A DNA stretch of 64,000 bases, taken from NCBI RefSeq assembly GCF_034932365.1, contig NZ_JAYGHR010000061.1, forward strand, positions 124,001 to 188,000, in the 5' to 3' direction. The notes below the pieces were generated by a model. That model was given only the letters and a program-made list of their open reading frames with translations, was not told the DNA's origin and did no database searches. The position numbers and the translations under genes were made by a program. Of this stretch, positions 28,904-38,421 are shown one piece after another (the first letter of the stretch is position 1; the number at the start of each line of letters is the position of its first letter). Origin of the DNA: Capilliphycus robustus. GTDB lineage: Bacteria > Cyanobacteriota > Cyanobacteriia > Cyanobacteriales > Microcoleaceae.

Positions 28904-29191
28904 TTATTCTTGGGGGAAGTTGGGGGGTAGGGTAACAATACCTTGAGTTTGCAGTTGACGGAATTGGTTGATTAAGTCGGCGTATCGCAGCAAACGCAAC
29001 ACATAGGCGGGACGACGGTGAAAGTTATGTCCCCAGTCTTTGATGGTGTGGGGGCTGAGTCCGGTTGCTTGGGCAATCGCGTGAATGCAGGCTGCGTACT
29101 TGCGGTTGGGATCGGGCTGAACCCAACGGCGGCAATAGTCTAAGGGTTCTAATGGTAGGTTGCGAATGCGATCAAAGCGATGACGCTCCAC
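28904..29191 (-). CDS. Small helix-turn-helix protein
   Basis: 95 residues with GTG start at 29191. It has the helix-turn-helix KYAACIHAIAQATGLSPHTI followed by KDWGHNFHRRP, a basic recognition region. It is the third member of a small HTH set in 27.3-29.2 kb. Stand-alone regulator by inference, probably plasmid- or transposon-type. The gap 29192-29549 holds no gene I can support. Confidence 0.55.
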   Translation of the reverse strand: MERHRFDRIRNLPLEPLDYCRRWVQPDPNRKYAACIHAIAQATGLSPHTIKDWGHNFHRRPAYVLRLLRYADLINQFRQLQTQGIVTLPPNFPQE

Positions 29192-29549
29192 GGCTATTAT
29201 TGGATGGAAATTGGATTTTTCATCGGGTGAAGTTGTGCAGATTTGTAATGCTTTTGATTATTAATAAATCCGTAAAATTACGGAAATTAACTAAAAATAG
29301 AATACAGGTAAAATTCAAAAAGTTCAGTAGGTCTACTGTTGCTCATCTTGGGCGGTTCGTTTAAGCTTGAAAGTAGAGTATCTTCAATCCGATATCCGTT
29401 GCCACCACTAACACTTTTAGGGGTTCCAATATTAGCCGTTATTTCCCATTTTTTCCGATAGGATTTGAGAGGATTATCGACTGAATCTTTAAACGTATTC
29501 TGACAATTGTTTAACTTGATTTTACATTCATTAATCCAGGAGATTAAAA

Positions 29550-30065
29550 ATGAAAGCTTCTGTACTTTCTGGTTTAGCTGTTGCTTTGATTTCGAGTTTA
29601 TTTAGCCAACCCGTCCACGCTGAAATGTTGACGTTAGGAGAGGCTTCAGGCGGTCAGTTGGTCAAACTCGACACTCAATCAATTCAACGAAATGCAGGGG
29701 GGGCGAGTTGGTGGTCGGGATTTACTTATTATCTCGGAAATGAACGAATTAATGCCGGCGCCCATTGCGGTCGGGGAATTTGGGAAGTTGATGGTCAAGA
29801 ATATTCTCCCCAGTCTCAAGCCACTCGTAATATGTTGAAAGTCGTTTGTTCTGCTCGACATATACGACCGATGGAAGATATGGGTTTTGTTTTAGTATTT
29901 GACCCTCCTTCTAACGTGCGTTCTTCTCCGGGTGGAAATGTTAAATGTACCCTGGAAGATATGCAGGTTGTATCGGTTTATGTTGAACCTCAAAACGGCT
30001 GGTATATGACCAATGCTTGTGGGGGAGGATGGATTCACGAAACACAAATTCGGGGGTTTCGCTAA
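29550..30065 (+). CDS. Secreted SH3-domain-like protein
   Basis: 171 residues with a clear signal peptide (MKASVLSGLAVALISSLFSQ, cut after VHA). The mature protein has three or four cysteines (AHCGRG, KVVCSARH, VKCTLED, NACGGGW). Its C-terminal part NVRSSPGGNVKC..W..TNACGGGWIH resembles a bacterial SH3 domain. It is probably a periplasmic or surface protein. It is an unusual neighbour for the type III CRISPR module that follows and is probably independent cargo. Confidence 0.6.
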   Translation: MKASVLSGLAVALISSLFSQPVHAEMLTLGEASGGQLVKLDTQSIQRNAGGASWWSGFTYYLGNERINAGAHCGRGIWEVDGQEYSPQSQATRNMLKVVCSARHIRPMEDMGFVLVFDPPSNVRSSPGGNVKCTLEDMQVVSVYVEPQNGWYMTNACGGGWIHETQIRGFR

Positions 30066-30232
30066 CCAATACTTATCGAATTATGGGGGCAAATCCAATC
30101 AATAATTTTTGCGATTTACCCCGTCCAGTTTGAAAATTTAGTAACGTTGCAGTTATTTTTTTTCAATGATTCGCTTTTTAAATAAAAGCGATCAATAGTT
30201 GAGTCAATTCTTGTCAAGGAGGTTTAACTTAA

Positions 30233-31711
30233 ATGGCTAATTACCTGGTTTTACAAGTTCTAGGGAATAACGATATTAAGATTTCGTCAGATCAAGCCAA
30301 AAACAGCATACAAAAATGTAAAACTTTTGAGGATTTTCACGAGGAAATCCACTTCCTCGAAGAATTAATGCTAGAGGATATCGAGCAAGTTAAATTTCCT
30401 TTGATTAGAAAAGTTTATGACCGTCTACAAAAGGAAGCTAATATTCACTTTGGAATAATTCTCACCAATCAGCAAGCCTGGATAGAACATCACAATATTA
30501 GCGGTCAGACGTTTAGTGATTTAATGGCATCCGATGGCTATTGGTGGCGAAATATTCTTTCTCAATGGTGTCAAGCAAAAAATATAAATCTGCATTTAAT
30601 TCATTTAGAAATTCAGCCGGAATTAGAAAATGGAGTTGCCAACTGGGATGGCATGGCTAAAACTATAGAAAATCTTTTGAGCGGACAAGAAAATCCGATG
30701 ATTTCGTTCAAAAACCAACACATTATTTTTCAGCCTCCCAATTCAGATAAAATCACTTTTGATAAATTTATCATCCAACACAGTAGCGGTACTCCTGCTT
30801 TAAGTAGTGCTTTGTATCTCTGGGGAGTTGAACAAAAAATAGCGGGTCAACAGGTTGAGTTCGTTTATATTTCTCGGCAAGATACATCCCTTAATGAGCA
30901 TAGTGGAGATCACTGGCAATGGCGTTTAAAAGTACCCCAAATTCAGCAGTTATTAGAGATACAGGATTTTGCAGGCGCGTTAAAACTAATAACTGAAAAT
31001 GAGCGGGAGCAAACTCGGAATAAATTGAAACAGCTAGATCGGGCTGTTTCTTTTAACCTTTTCGCGAAAAAAGCAAAATTTTCTTCTCCAAAAGATGAAA
31101 TTATAGAACGAATTGCGATCGCGCTGTGGAGCGAACAAGCGTTTCGCGATCGCGGACAATGGATGCACTGGTATTTGAGGGTAGCAGGTGCGTTTGAACT
31201 GGCAATTTTCTGTTTGGTTGAACGGCAGGGTTCGGGTAAGTATTATTGGGAAAGAACACCGGAAAAAGTAGTTTTAAAGTATCAAGAACAAAATCAACAA
31301 GAAATAGAATTTCGGCTTGAAATCAAAAGTACAGTTAAACTATTGAGTCAGGGTTCGTACTTGGAAAGAAACAATTACCATAAACGACAAATTCACTATC
31401 AAGTCAATTCTGTATCTAATGTTCCTGACTGGACAGAGTTTAAAAATTTTTACCGCGAAAATTGGTTGCAAGGGAAAAGCTTTCTCGGTTTGAGAAATGA
31501 ACTTTATCATACCCTGATGGGAGATGCAATTGATAAATATTTGGATAAAGAAACAGACGATATCGGAAGTGTTAATAATCCCAAACATTCCTCACAAATT
31601 GCTATCGATTGGCTGAATTATATTGTCAATCTTGCCAACCTTTCAACCGAGGTTGAAAAACAAGTTAAAGATTACGAAAACCTAGTTGCTGAAATCAAAA
31701 GGACGCTGTAA
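30233..31711 (+). CDS. CARF-HEPN ribonuclease (Csm6/Csx1-like) of the type III system
   Basis: 492 residues with a strong ribosome-binding site (AAGGAGGT) ahead of ATG 30233. The N-terminal half has a CARF-like fold, with the ligand-pocket motif HSSGTPALSSALYLWG near residues 183-198. The C-terminal half ends in an HEPN-type helical domain whose RNELYH (about 421-426) fits the R-x4-6-H catalytic motif of these RNases. In type III immunity Cas10 makes cyclic oligoadenylate, which binds CARF and switches on HEPN RNA cleavage. Its stop overlaps the cmr2 start by one base (TAATG), so it is co-translated with cmr2. Confidence 0.85.
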   Translation: MANYLVLQVLGNNDIKISSDQAKNSIQKCKTFEDFHEEIHFLEELMLEDIEQVKFPLIRKVYDRLQKEANIHFGIILTNQQAWIEHHNISGQTFSDLMASDGYWWRNILSQWCQAKNINLHLIHLEIQPELENGVANWDGMAKTIENLLSGQENPMISFKNQHIIFQPPNSDKITFDKFIIQHSSGTPALSSALYLWGVEQKIAGQQVEFVYISRQDTSLNEHSGDHWQWRLKVPQIQQLLEIQDFAGALKLITENEREQTRNKLKQLDRAVSFNLFAKKAKFSSPKDEIIERIAIALWSEQAFRDRGQWMHWYLRVAGAFELAIFCLVERQGSGKYYWERTPEKVVLKYQEQNQQEIEFRLEIKSTVKLLSQGSYLERNNYHKRQIHYQVNSVSNVPDWTEFKNFYRENWLQGKSFLGLRNELYHTLMGDAIDKYLDKETDDIGSVNNPKHSSQIAIDWLNYIVNLANLSTEVEKQVKDYENLVAEIKRTL

Positions 31712-33921
31712 TGGAATTACCGGATTGGTTGCAAAAACAACAACAGCTATATTCTCAACTGCCAGAAATCCCACCCTCTCGATCAACTCATCCCGTTAGC
31801 GGCGAATGGCAAACCTCCGACTATTTAATTAATCAATTTTGGTGGGGAGGAGGCGCAACTCGGGAATCTTGCCAACAAATTAGCCGATCTGATCCAAATT
31901 TAACTCAAGTTGGCGCGATCACCTTCGGTCCGGTTCAAACCTTTTTGGGAGGGGGAAACCGCCTGCGGGACTGGGCAGTTGGTTCCTGGTTGTGTCATTA
32001 CTTGGCAGGTGTTTTAATCTATCGTTGGGAAGAAGCCGGAGGTCAAGTTTTGCTGCCTTTACATCATTCCTCGCCCTTATTGCGATGGCTACACGGTGAA
32101 ACTGACGTCGGTGAAGCATTTTGGCAAGCCGAACTTCCCAACGTACTCACCGGACTTTTTCCCGACGAACCCCAATGGTGGGATAACTGCAAACAAATTA
32201 TCTCAACCGAATGGGGACGGTTTCTGCAACAACTCGAACAAGCTGCGATCGCCCATAACTCCCATCTCAATGGAGTCGGTTGGCAGGTTATTCATGCCGA
32301 TCATCATTATTTTTGGACAATTTACGGCGACTCTCAACCCCTGCGATCTGATCGCGCAGTTGAGGAGATCGGACAACTCCATCAACGCCTGGAAGCCGCC
32401 AAACTCGGGCGAAACTGGCGAGGAACTTGGTGGGGTGGACGGACTAGCCCCAGCGCCGGGAGTTTATCGATTTGGCACCCCGGCTTACGACCCATCGATC
32501 GAGGTGGAACTTGGGGATTACCAAATAGCACCTTGAATGAATGGTGGGAAAGAGAAAAAATTCCCGAAAATAGCCGACTCTCCGGGTTATTTTCCCGCAG
32601 CGATCGCCTCAACAGTATCGAAATGGTGAAGCGGTTGGCATCTGTGCCAGAAATTATCTGTCCGACCCTAGAACGATTATGGGGTAAAAAGCCCCCCGAT
32701 TGTCCTTGGGAACGTTTTCCCGATCGCACTGCTGCGGCTGCGGCTTGGATACCGCAAATGGGTTTATCTGAGGTTTGGAATAAGGAATTAGGCGATTACG
32801 ATAAATACTTTTTTGAGGATCAACCGAAGCGTCTGTGGGGAATACCTGCTGTTGATCGCCAATCTCAAACCTACACCCATCCCCGAGTTTTAGAACGCCG
32901 CAATATCGACTCTGAAAAAATTTCCGACTGGGAAAGCAGTATTCCCAAAGGTTGGGAAAGCACCATTGAATGGACGGTGGGCTGGCGGGGCGATGGTGAC
33001 AAAATGGGAAAATGGCTATCTGGACAGCAATACAGCAAACTCGAACTTCTTTGGACAAAATGGCATCCGAGCCAGGAAGCGATCGCCGAGTATCAACTCG
33101 ATATCGAACCGCCCAACCCATCGGGAACGAGAGTTGTAGAACTGCCCCACATGGTCGATCTGTCGGTGTTGTTTAGTTTGTGGAACCGACTGCTGTACAA
33201 ACTCACCGAAGACCATCACAACGGACGGGTGATATTTGCGGGGGGAGATGACTTTTTGCTGTTGGGGCCAATCACGGAAGCGATCGCCCTCACGAGTAAC
33301 TTACACGCCCTCTGGACGGGAAACCCTTCACCCTTGACTCAACCCCTCGATCCGCCGGTGGATGGTTGGGTGCAATACGAAAATCAAATTTATCCGGTTC
33401 CGGGGCGTCAAATGAATTTTAGCTTGGGAGTGGTGATCGCCCAACGTCGCATTCCTCAATCACTCTGGCATCGAGGACTGAACGATGCCTACAAACACGC
33501 CAAAAATCAAGGTCGCAACCGGGTTTGTATTCGGGTGTTGTTCAACAGCGGTCAATCTTTGGAGTGGGTTTGTCCCTGGCCGTTGTGGAATTTGTTGATG
33601 ACTGTCGAACCGACAGCAGAAGACAAAACCGATCTCAACTGTTGGGAAAAGTTACTCAGCTATCTCGACAGCACCCGTATTCAAGAATATTCTCCGGCTA
33701 CAGTCCGAGATTTAATCGATACCTTGTGGGCGAGTGCGAAATTACCCTTGTGTTGGGAACAAGTGGAAACAATGGCTAAAGCCTATGACCGACGGGCGTT
33801 TCGAGATGAAATAGGCGACTGGCAATGGTGGTTAAACTGGATCGCCCTCAGAGGTTTTCTCGCCCGTCAGCAGCGAGAAAGAGACAAGTGGATCGAACGG
33901 GTTAGGGCAGGGGAAGAATAA
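31711..33921 (+). CDS. cmr2: Cmr2/Cas10, type III-B, without HD nuclease domain
   Basis: 736 residues. After a short N-terminal stretch comes VGAITFGPVQTFLGGGNRLR, DWAVGSWLCHYLAG, a Cmr2 start with no HD motif before it. GDGDKMGKWLSG marks the first palm region. GRVIFAGGDDFLLLGP carries the GGDD cyclase motif at residues 511-514. The HD DNase is therefore missing but the cyclase is intact. The enzyme probably makes cyclic oligoadenylate when the Cmr complex binds target RNA and activates the CARF-HEPN protein encoded directly upstream. Confidence 0.88.
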   Translation: MELPDWLQKQQQLYSQLPEIPPSRSTHPVSGEWQTSDYLINQFWWGGGATRESCQQISRSDPNLTQVGAITFGPVQTFLGGGNRLRDWAVGSWLCHYLAGVLIYRWEEAGGQVLLPLHHSSPLLRWLHGETDVGEAFWQAELPNVLTGLFPDEPQWWDNCKQIISTEWGRFLQQLEQAAIAHNSHLNGVGWQVIHADHHYFWTIYGDSQPLRSDRAVEEIGQLHQRLEAAKLGRNWRGTWWGGRTSPSAGSLSIWHPGLRPIDRGGTWGLPNSTLNEWWEREKIPENSRLSGLFSRSDRLNSIEMVKRLASVPEIICPTLERLWGKKPPDCPWERFPDRTAAAAAWIPQMGLSEVWNKELGDYDKYFFEDQPKRLWGIPAVDRQSQTYTHPRVLERRNIDSEKISDWESSIPKGWESTIEWTVGWRGDGDKMGKWLSGQQYSKLELLWTKWHPSQEAIAEYQLDIEPPNPSGTRVVELPHMVDLSVLFSLWNRLLYKLTEDHHNGRVIFAGGDDFLLLGPITEAIALTSNLHALWTGNPSPLTQPLDPPVDGWVQYENQIYPVPGRQMNFSLGVVIAQRRIPQSLWHRGLNDAYKHAKNQGRNRVCIRVLFNSGQSLEWVCPWPLWNLLMTVEPTAEDKTDLNCWEKLLSYLDSTRIQEYSPATVRDLIDTLWASAKLPLCWEQVETMAKAYDRRAFRDEIGDWQWWLNWIALRGFLARQQRERDKWIERVRAGEE

Positions 33922-33941
33922 TTTGGGTTTTGGGTTTCATT

Positions 33942-34002
33942 GAACATAACACCTAACACCCAACACCTGACACCCAACACCCAACACCCGATACCCAATT
34001 CA
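33942..34002 (+). repeat. CACCCAA/CACCCGA heptamer tract between cmr2 and cmr3
   Basis: About eight 7-bp units (variants ACACCCAAC and ACACCCGAT) fill the 97-bp gap between cmr2 and cmr3. A clean AGGAGG ribosome-binding site then precedes the cmr3 ATG. Confidence 0.85.
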
Positions 34003-34018
34003 CATTACAGGAGGAACC

Positions 34019-35005
34019 ATGACCGGATGGTACACCATCACACCTACAGGGCCGATTACTATTGGCAATCTCACCCCCGTTGGACAAAATAGCGGACAGG
34101 TCGGCTGTCGCTGGCCTCCGAACGGTCATCAGTTGGCGGCTTGTTTGAATTTGCCGAGTCATGCTCAACTCTGGGGGCCGTTTTGGTATTGCGATCCCAA
34201 TCTTTACGTTCTTTTACCTTTACCCGTTTATACCCTTGATATTGCGGAGAATCGCGCCTCTAACGAGCTTCCCCAACGTCTTTATCGTCTGGTTTGGGAT
34301 GAACAAGAACAGTGGCAAGTTCAAAGCCAACACCAAGGTCAAGAGATTGAGGTTATTGGGGGTCAATATCTGATTCCAATTAATACTTTGGAGGATTTTT
34401 GGCGATCGCAGGAGTGGAGTTTCTCGTCGGGAAAACCTGATGATAATGAGTTAAAACATTTGCCCTGGAAAACCCTAACGTTAAGTCACAACAGTCGGGA
34501 GGATTTTCAAGTTAAAGATGAAGGCGGTTTTTTTGCCGAAATGACGACTTTATTAGATCCTGATTGGTCAATTTTGGTCAAAATTATCGGTGAATACGAA
34601 CCGCCCAACACGGGGATTTTAGGGGCGGGAACTCCGGTCACGGTTCGTTGTGTGCGAGGACGTTCTCGATGGGAAAAATTGGGGGCCGAATGTCCTAACC
34701 CTAGAGAGGCTATTTTACTCACGGGTGCGCTTTGGCAACAACCCCAAACCAAGCTTTCCTGTCCCACACCGCCAGGAGTCAAGGGTTATGCGGCGGAAAT
34801 GGGCGTTCCTTGGCAGTCTTGGAAGAAAGTTCGCGATCGCCACGATCCCACCCGTCGAGTTGCGGTACTCACGCCTGGGGAGTGGATGACTCCTGCGGGG
34901 GCGGTGTATTTGTGGGCGGGAACTTCTCCGGTTTCTTATTCGGGGCCATTACCCGATCCGTTTAACCGTCACGTTTTGGGCTACGGACATTTGTGGTTAT
35001 TTTGA
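34019..35005 (+). CDS. cmr3: Cmr3 (Cas5-type RAMP) of type III-B
   Basis: 328 residues. MTGWYTITPTGPITIGNLTP, then WPPNGHQLAACL, LWGPFWYCDPNLYVLLPLPV, and ending NRHVLGYGHLWLF, the normal Cmr3 outline. It binds the crRNA 5' handle and stabilises Cmr2. AGGAGG lies 6 bases ahead of ATG 34019. It sits between cmr2 and cmr4 in the plus-strand operon, with a 10-bp gap to cmr4. Confidence 0.85.
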   Translation: MTGWYTITPTGPITIGNLTPVGQNSGQVGCRWPPNGHQLAACLNLPSHAQLWGPFWYCDPNLYVLLPLPVYTLDIAENRASNELPQRLYRLVWDEQEQWQVQSQHQGQEIEVIGGQYLIPINTLEDFWRSQEWSFSSGKPDDNELKHLPWKTLTLSHNSREDFQVKDEGGFFAEMTTLLDPDWSILVKIIGEYEPPNTGILGAGTPVTVRCVRGRSRWEKLGAECPNPREAILLTGALWQQPQTKLSCPTPPGVKGYAAEMGVPWQSWKKVRDRHDPTRRVAVLTPGEWMTPAGAVYLWAGTSPVSYSGPLPDPFNRHVLGYGHLWLF

Positions 35006-35015
35006 GGACTTATTT

Positions 35016-35849
35016 ATGACAGTTGAATGGTTAATTTGTTGCGAACCCGTTCATATTGGCGGCGCCGATAGTAGCATCCGAGGCAATAATAATCCCATTT
35101 ATCGGTTGAGCGATCGCACGCCAGCTATTCCGGGAAGTTCCGTGCGGGGTGCGTTGCGAGAACACGCCGAAAATCAAGAGGATTACAAAGATTGGGTCAA
35201 CAATTGGTTTGGTAAAAAATTGGGGAAAAATGAAGAGATTTCCGATGATAACGTTTCACGGGGAGGGATTGCTTTAAGTTGGGCTTGGCCGGTTTGGTGG
35301 CCCGTTCATGTGTTGGGGTATGGCAATTGGTGGATCAGTTGTTTGGGTTGGCTGAACCGTTTTCAACAGCTTTCTCAACAGTCTGTTTTGAATTTAGAAG
35401 ATCGCAATTCAATTTATATTACCGAACAGCAGTTACATGGAAAAGATGTCTTTCTGCGGTGGTTGAAATTGAAAAATGTGCAGTATGATTCTGAGATCAC
35501 TAAAAATTTACCCTTTCCCCAAAACATACCGAGTATCGACATTCCTGGCGATCGCTTAATTGTAGTTCCAGATACCAGTATTAATCTGTTTGTGGATATG
35601 GGGTTAGTTCGTCAACCGAGAGTGAGTATAAAGGATGAACCGGACGAAAAGGGAAATTTAATCGACAATCTTTTTGCGGTGGAAGGATTGCCACCCGGAT
35701 CGGTATTTTTCATCACCTGGACGACTCGCGGAGAGGTTCAAGAATTAGGCAAATGGGAAAAGTTTCTCCATGATGAACATTATTTGGGTGGACTCTGGAG
35801 TGTCGGTTACGGACGGGTGGTAATTCAGCCATTTTCAGGAGGAAAATAA
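35016..35849 (+). CDS. cmr4: Cmr4 (Cas7-type RAMP) of type III-B
   Basis: 277 residues: WLICCEPVHIGGADSSIRGN, AIPGSSVRGALREHAEN and GGLWSVGYGRVVIQP at the end, the usual RAMP glycine-rich motifs. Cmr4 repeats along the crRNA and cuts target RNA in 6-nt steps. The catalytic Asp is expected in the N-terminal loop, where ADSS gives a candidate. It is followed directly by cmr5, with an AGGAGG between them near 35838. Confidence 0.85.
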   Translation: MTVEWLICCEPVHIGGADSSIRGNNNPIYRLSDRTPAIPGSSVRGALREHAENQEDYKDWVNNWFGKKLGKNEEISDDNVSRGGIALSWAWPVWWPVHVLGYGNWWISCLGWLNRFQQLSQQSVLNLEDRNSIYITEQQLHGKDVFLRWLKLKNVQYDSEITKNLPFPQNIPSIDIPGDRLIVVPDTSINLFVDMGLVRQPRVSIKDEPDEKGNLIDNLFAVEGLPPGSVFFITWTTRGEVQELGKWEKFLHDEHYLGGLWSVGYGRVVIQPFSGGK

Positions 35850-35852
35850 GTG

Positions 35853-36302
35853 ATGGATCAAAATGTTGTATCCTATGAGTTGGATCGAGAAGTTTTTCAA
35901 CTCCTCAAGGCGGGTGCAGGCTCAATTGAGCAAATTAAACAGTGGCAAGGTGCGGCCAGTGGTATTGCTGATTATGTCTCCAATTGGGGCGTTGTACGCT
36001 TTTGGGCGATGTCTCGTTCTCTCCGGTTATTAAATGGAGAAATACCCGATGCTAATCAAGATTCGGACGAACAAAGGCGTTATTTTGCTTGGGGTGTTGC
36101 ACGGGTGGTTTTGTGTAAAATTGTTGGTAATGATTTAAACATTCGCTCCAATATGACAACGGATGAGTTTCAGGAACGTTTTCAAAATTTGAATTTCAAT
36201 GAACAGGTTTTGTTGACAGATTTGTTAATTGAAATTGCCGATACAATTCAATTTTGGACTATGCGACTCAAGGATGCAAAAAATAGTAAAGCTGAACCTT
36301 AA
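35853..36302 (+). CDS. cmr5: Cmr5 (Cas11-like small subunit)
   Basis: 149 residues from ATG 35853 (a GTG one codon earlier is possible). All-helical profile: ELDREVFQLLKAG, SGIADYVSNWGVVRFWAMS, EQRRYFAWGVARVVLCKIVG. Cmr5 lies along the belly of the Cmr complex. It is the last gene of the plus-strand cmr operon and is followed by the array, which is read in the opposite direction. The sequence is not highly conserved, so the name relies partly on position. Confidence 0.7.
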   Translation: MDQNVVSYELDREVFQLLKAGAGSIEQIKQWQGAASGIADYVSNWGVVRFWAMSRSLRLLNGEIPDANQDSDEQRRYFAWGVARVVLCKIVGNDLNIRSNMTTDEFQERFQNLNFNEQVLLTDLLIEIADTIQFWTMRLKDAKNSKAEP

Positions 36303-36387
36303 AGTCGTTTAATTTTACCAATTTTACTAAAATCTACTTCAGTTATAGAGAAAAGGCATGGTTAGACTGTGCCTTTATTTTTTTGCG

Positions 36388-38134
36388 GTATCAACACTTT
36401 TCTTTCTAATGAAAGTCGCTACCGCGAATGTATATTGTAAAAATCTCCTCTACTTCTGTAGGAGTTTCAACACCTTTTCTTTCTAATGAAAGTCGCTACA
36501 CTAAATCTTTGCCAGACGATGCTGAGATCCATTTTGTGATGTTGTTTCAACACCTTTTCTTTCTAATGAAAGTCGCTACATCTAATGGAATCCCATTGAT
36601 ACTCATTGTAATAGCAGGTTTCAACACCTTTTCTTTCTAATGAAAGTCGCTACTCTGCCAATTTCATCCATGTACTCTGGCGACATTTGGTTTCAACACC
36701 TTTTCTTTCTAATGAAAGTCGCTACATCCAAATCCCGGAATTTGGTGTACACCAGGAAACCAGTTTCAACACCTTTTCTTTCTAATGAAAGTCGCTACGG
36801 GATTTGCTACTAGAGTTAAATATCGATTATTAGCAGATAAAGTAAGTTTCAACACCTTTTCTTTCTAATGAAAGTCGCTACCTATTACTCCAGATCCTAA
36901 GCAGAAATCATCTGGTTCTGGGTTTCAACACCTTTTCTTTCTAATGAAAGTCGCTACCAGATATTTTGGTTAGTTGTCAAAGATGTCGTCGTCTTGTTTC
37001 AACACCTTTTCTTTCTAATGAAAGTCGCTACAACTCTCTCAAAAGTGAGAGATGCGGTTTTCATTTGTTTCAACACCTTTTCTTTCTAATGAAAGTCGCT
37101 ACGAGTAGGTAAAGGACGTGGGCGGCGCAAACAGGGTAAGTTTCAACACCTTTTCTTTCTAATGAAAGTCGCTACCTCTAATCCCGGAGCGCATTTTATT
37201 TTAGATTCAAAAGCGTTTCAACACCTTTTCTTTCTAATGAAAGTCGCTACCAATGAGATAATAATGCAACGTGAAGGTCATTACTTGCGTTTCAACACCT
37301 TTTCTTTCTAATGAAAGTCGCTACTATTAAATAAAAGGTCGGCTTGACCTAATTTACCTGTACGAGGTTTCAACACCTTTTCTTTCTAATGAAAGTCGCT
37401 ACGTGCCGCATTACAAAGCAACAATGTTCACCAACAAATTGTTTCAACACCTTTTCTTTCTAATGAAAGTCGCTACCTGTAAGATACGAAGAAAATGATT
37501 TAATTTTGCCGGACGTTTCAACACCTTTTCTTTCTAATGAAAGTCGCTACTAGAAAGTGAGTTAGCGATCGCGATTCAATCTAAGCTAGAGTTTCAACAC
37601 CTTTTCTTTCTAATGAAAGTCGCTACTAGAGAGAGCGGAAGTAAGCGAGTCCCAAACAGAATGTTTCAACACCTTTTCTTTCTAATGAAAGTCGCTACTT
37701 ACTGTAGAGTATTTCTCCACAGTTTTTAAATGGGGTTTCAACACCTTTTCTTTCTAATGAAAGTCGCTACGGGTTGATTAAAACATTTTTGTGACTCACG
37801 ACAAAAAGGTTTCAACACCTTTTCTTTCTAATGAAAGTCGCTACCAGTACAGAACGAACTACCGCCCTCTACACGGGAGTTTCAACACCTTTTCTTTCTA
37901 ATGAAAGTCGCTACAAAACATGAACAAACAAAACACGAACAAACTGAGATGTTTCAACACCTTTTCTTTCTAATGAAAGTCGCTACGACAAACAAAGCCC
38001 TACTTTAACGGCTGGACACATAGAAAAGTTTCAACACCTTTTCTTTCTAATGAAAGTCGCTACTCCGGATGGTAGTTTCTGGGTTCACTTTATTTCTAGT
38101 TTCAACACCTTTTCTTTCTAATGAAAGTCGCTAC
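36388..38134 (-). CRISPR. Type III-B CRISPR array (24 repeats, 23 spacers)
   Basis: 36-bp repeats begin GTTTCAACACCTTTTCTTTC and end AGTCGCTAC on the plus strand. They start at 36388 (degenerate, 35 bp), 36464, 36544, 36618, 36690, 36763, 36846, 36922, 36996, 37067, 37140, 37215, 37289, 37367, 37441, 37515, 37591, 37663, 37735, 37809, 37879, 37951, 38028 and 38099. On the minus strand each repeat ends GTTGAAAC, the usual 8-nt crRNA handle type. With the degenerate repeat at the left end, this means transcription runs right to left from a leader above 38134. Spacers are 34-47 bp. No cas1, cas2 or cas6 lies next to it. Confidence 0.97.
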
Positions 38135-38421
38135 CCCTCTATTTAAACCCCTTACCCTGCCTTGTGTCTAGACCCAGTTTGCGAGGGGTACTGAAAACAG
38201 CCTCGCGCATTGGGGTAAAACGGTCTAGCCAACAACCTGAAACCCTTACAGGGAGGGATATCGAGGCTCTCAACGAAACAATCAGCCTTTCAGCCATTTT
38301 GCCTGACCCTCGCAAAAATTGTCAACTCAGAGAAATTAATCCGGGTCAGGAGTCCGGTATCAGGGGTTTGCGGTCATGTCAATAACAGCTTATTCACCCC
38401 CATCCTTAAAAGATCACCCGA
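38135..38421 (-). promoter_or_regulatory. Leader of the type III-B array
   Basis: A 287-bp non-coding stretch between the last intact repeat and the cmr6/cmr1-like gene, both read leftwards. It contains GCGAGG/CCTCGC inverted motifs (38178-38212). The complete repeats and conserved sequence at this side mark the leader. A single copy of AACAGCTTA at about 38386 resembles the arm of the palindromic elements flanking the methylase gene. Confidence 0.6.
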
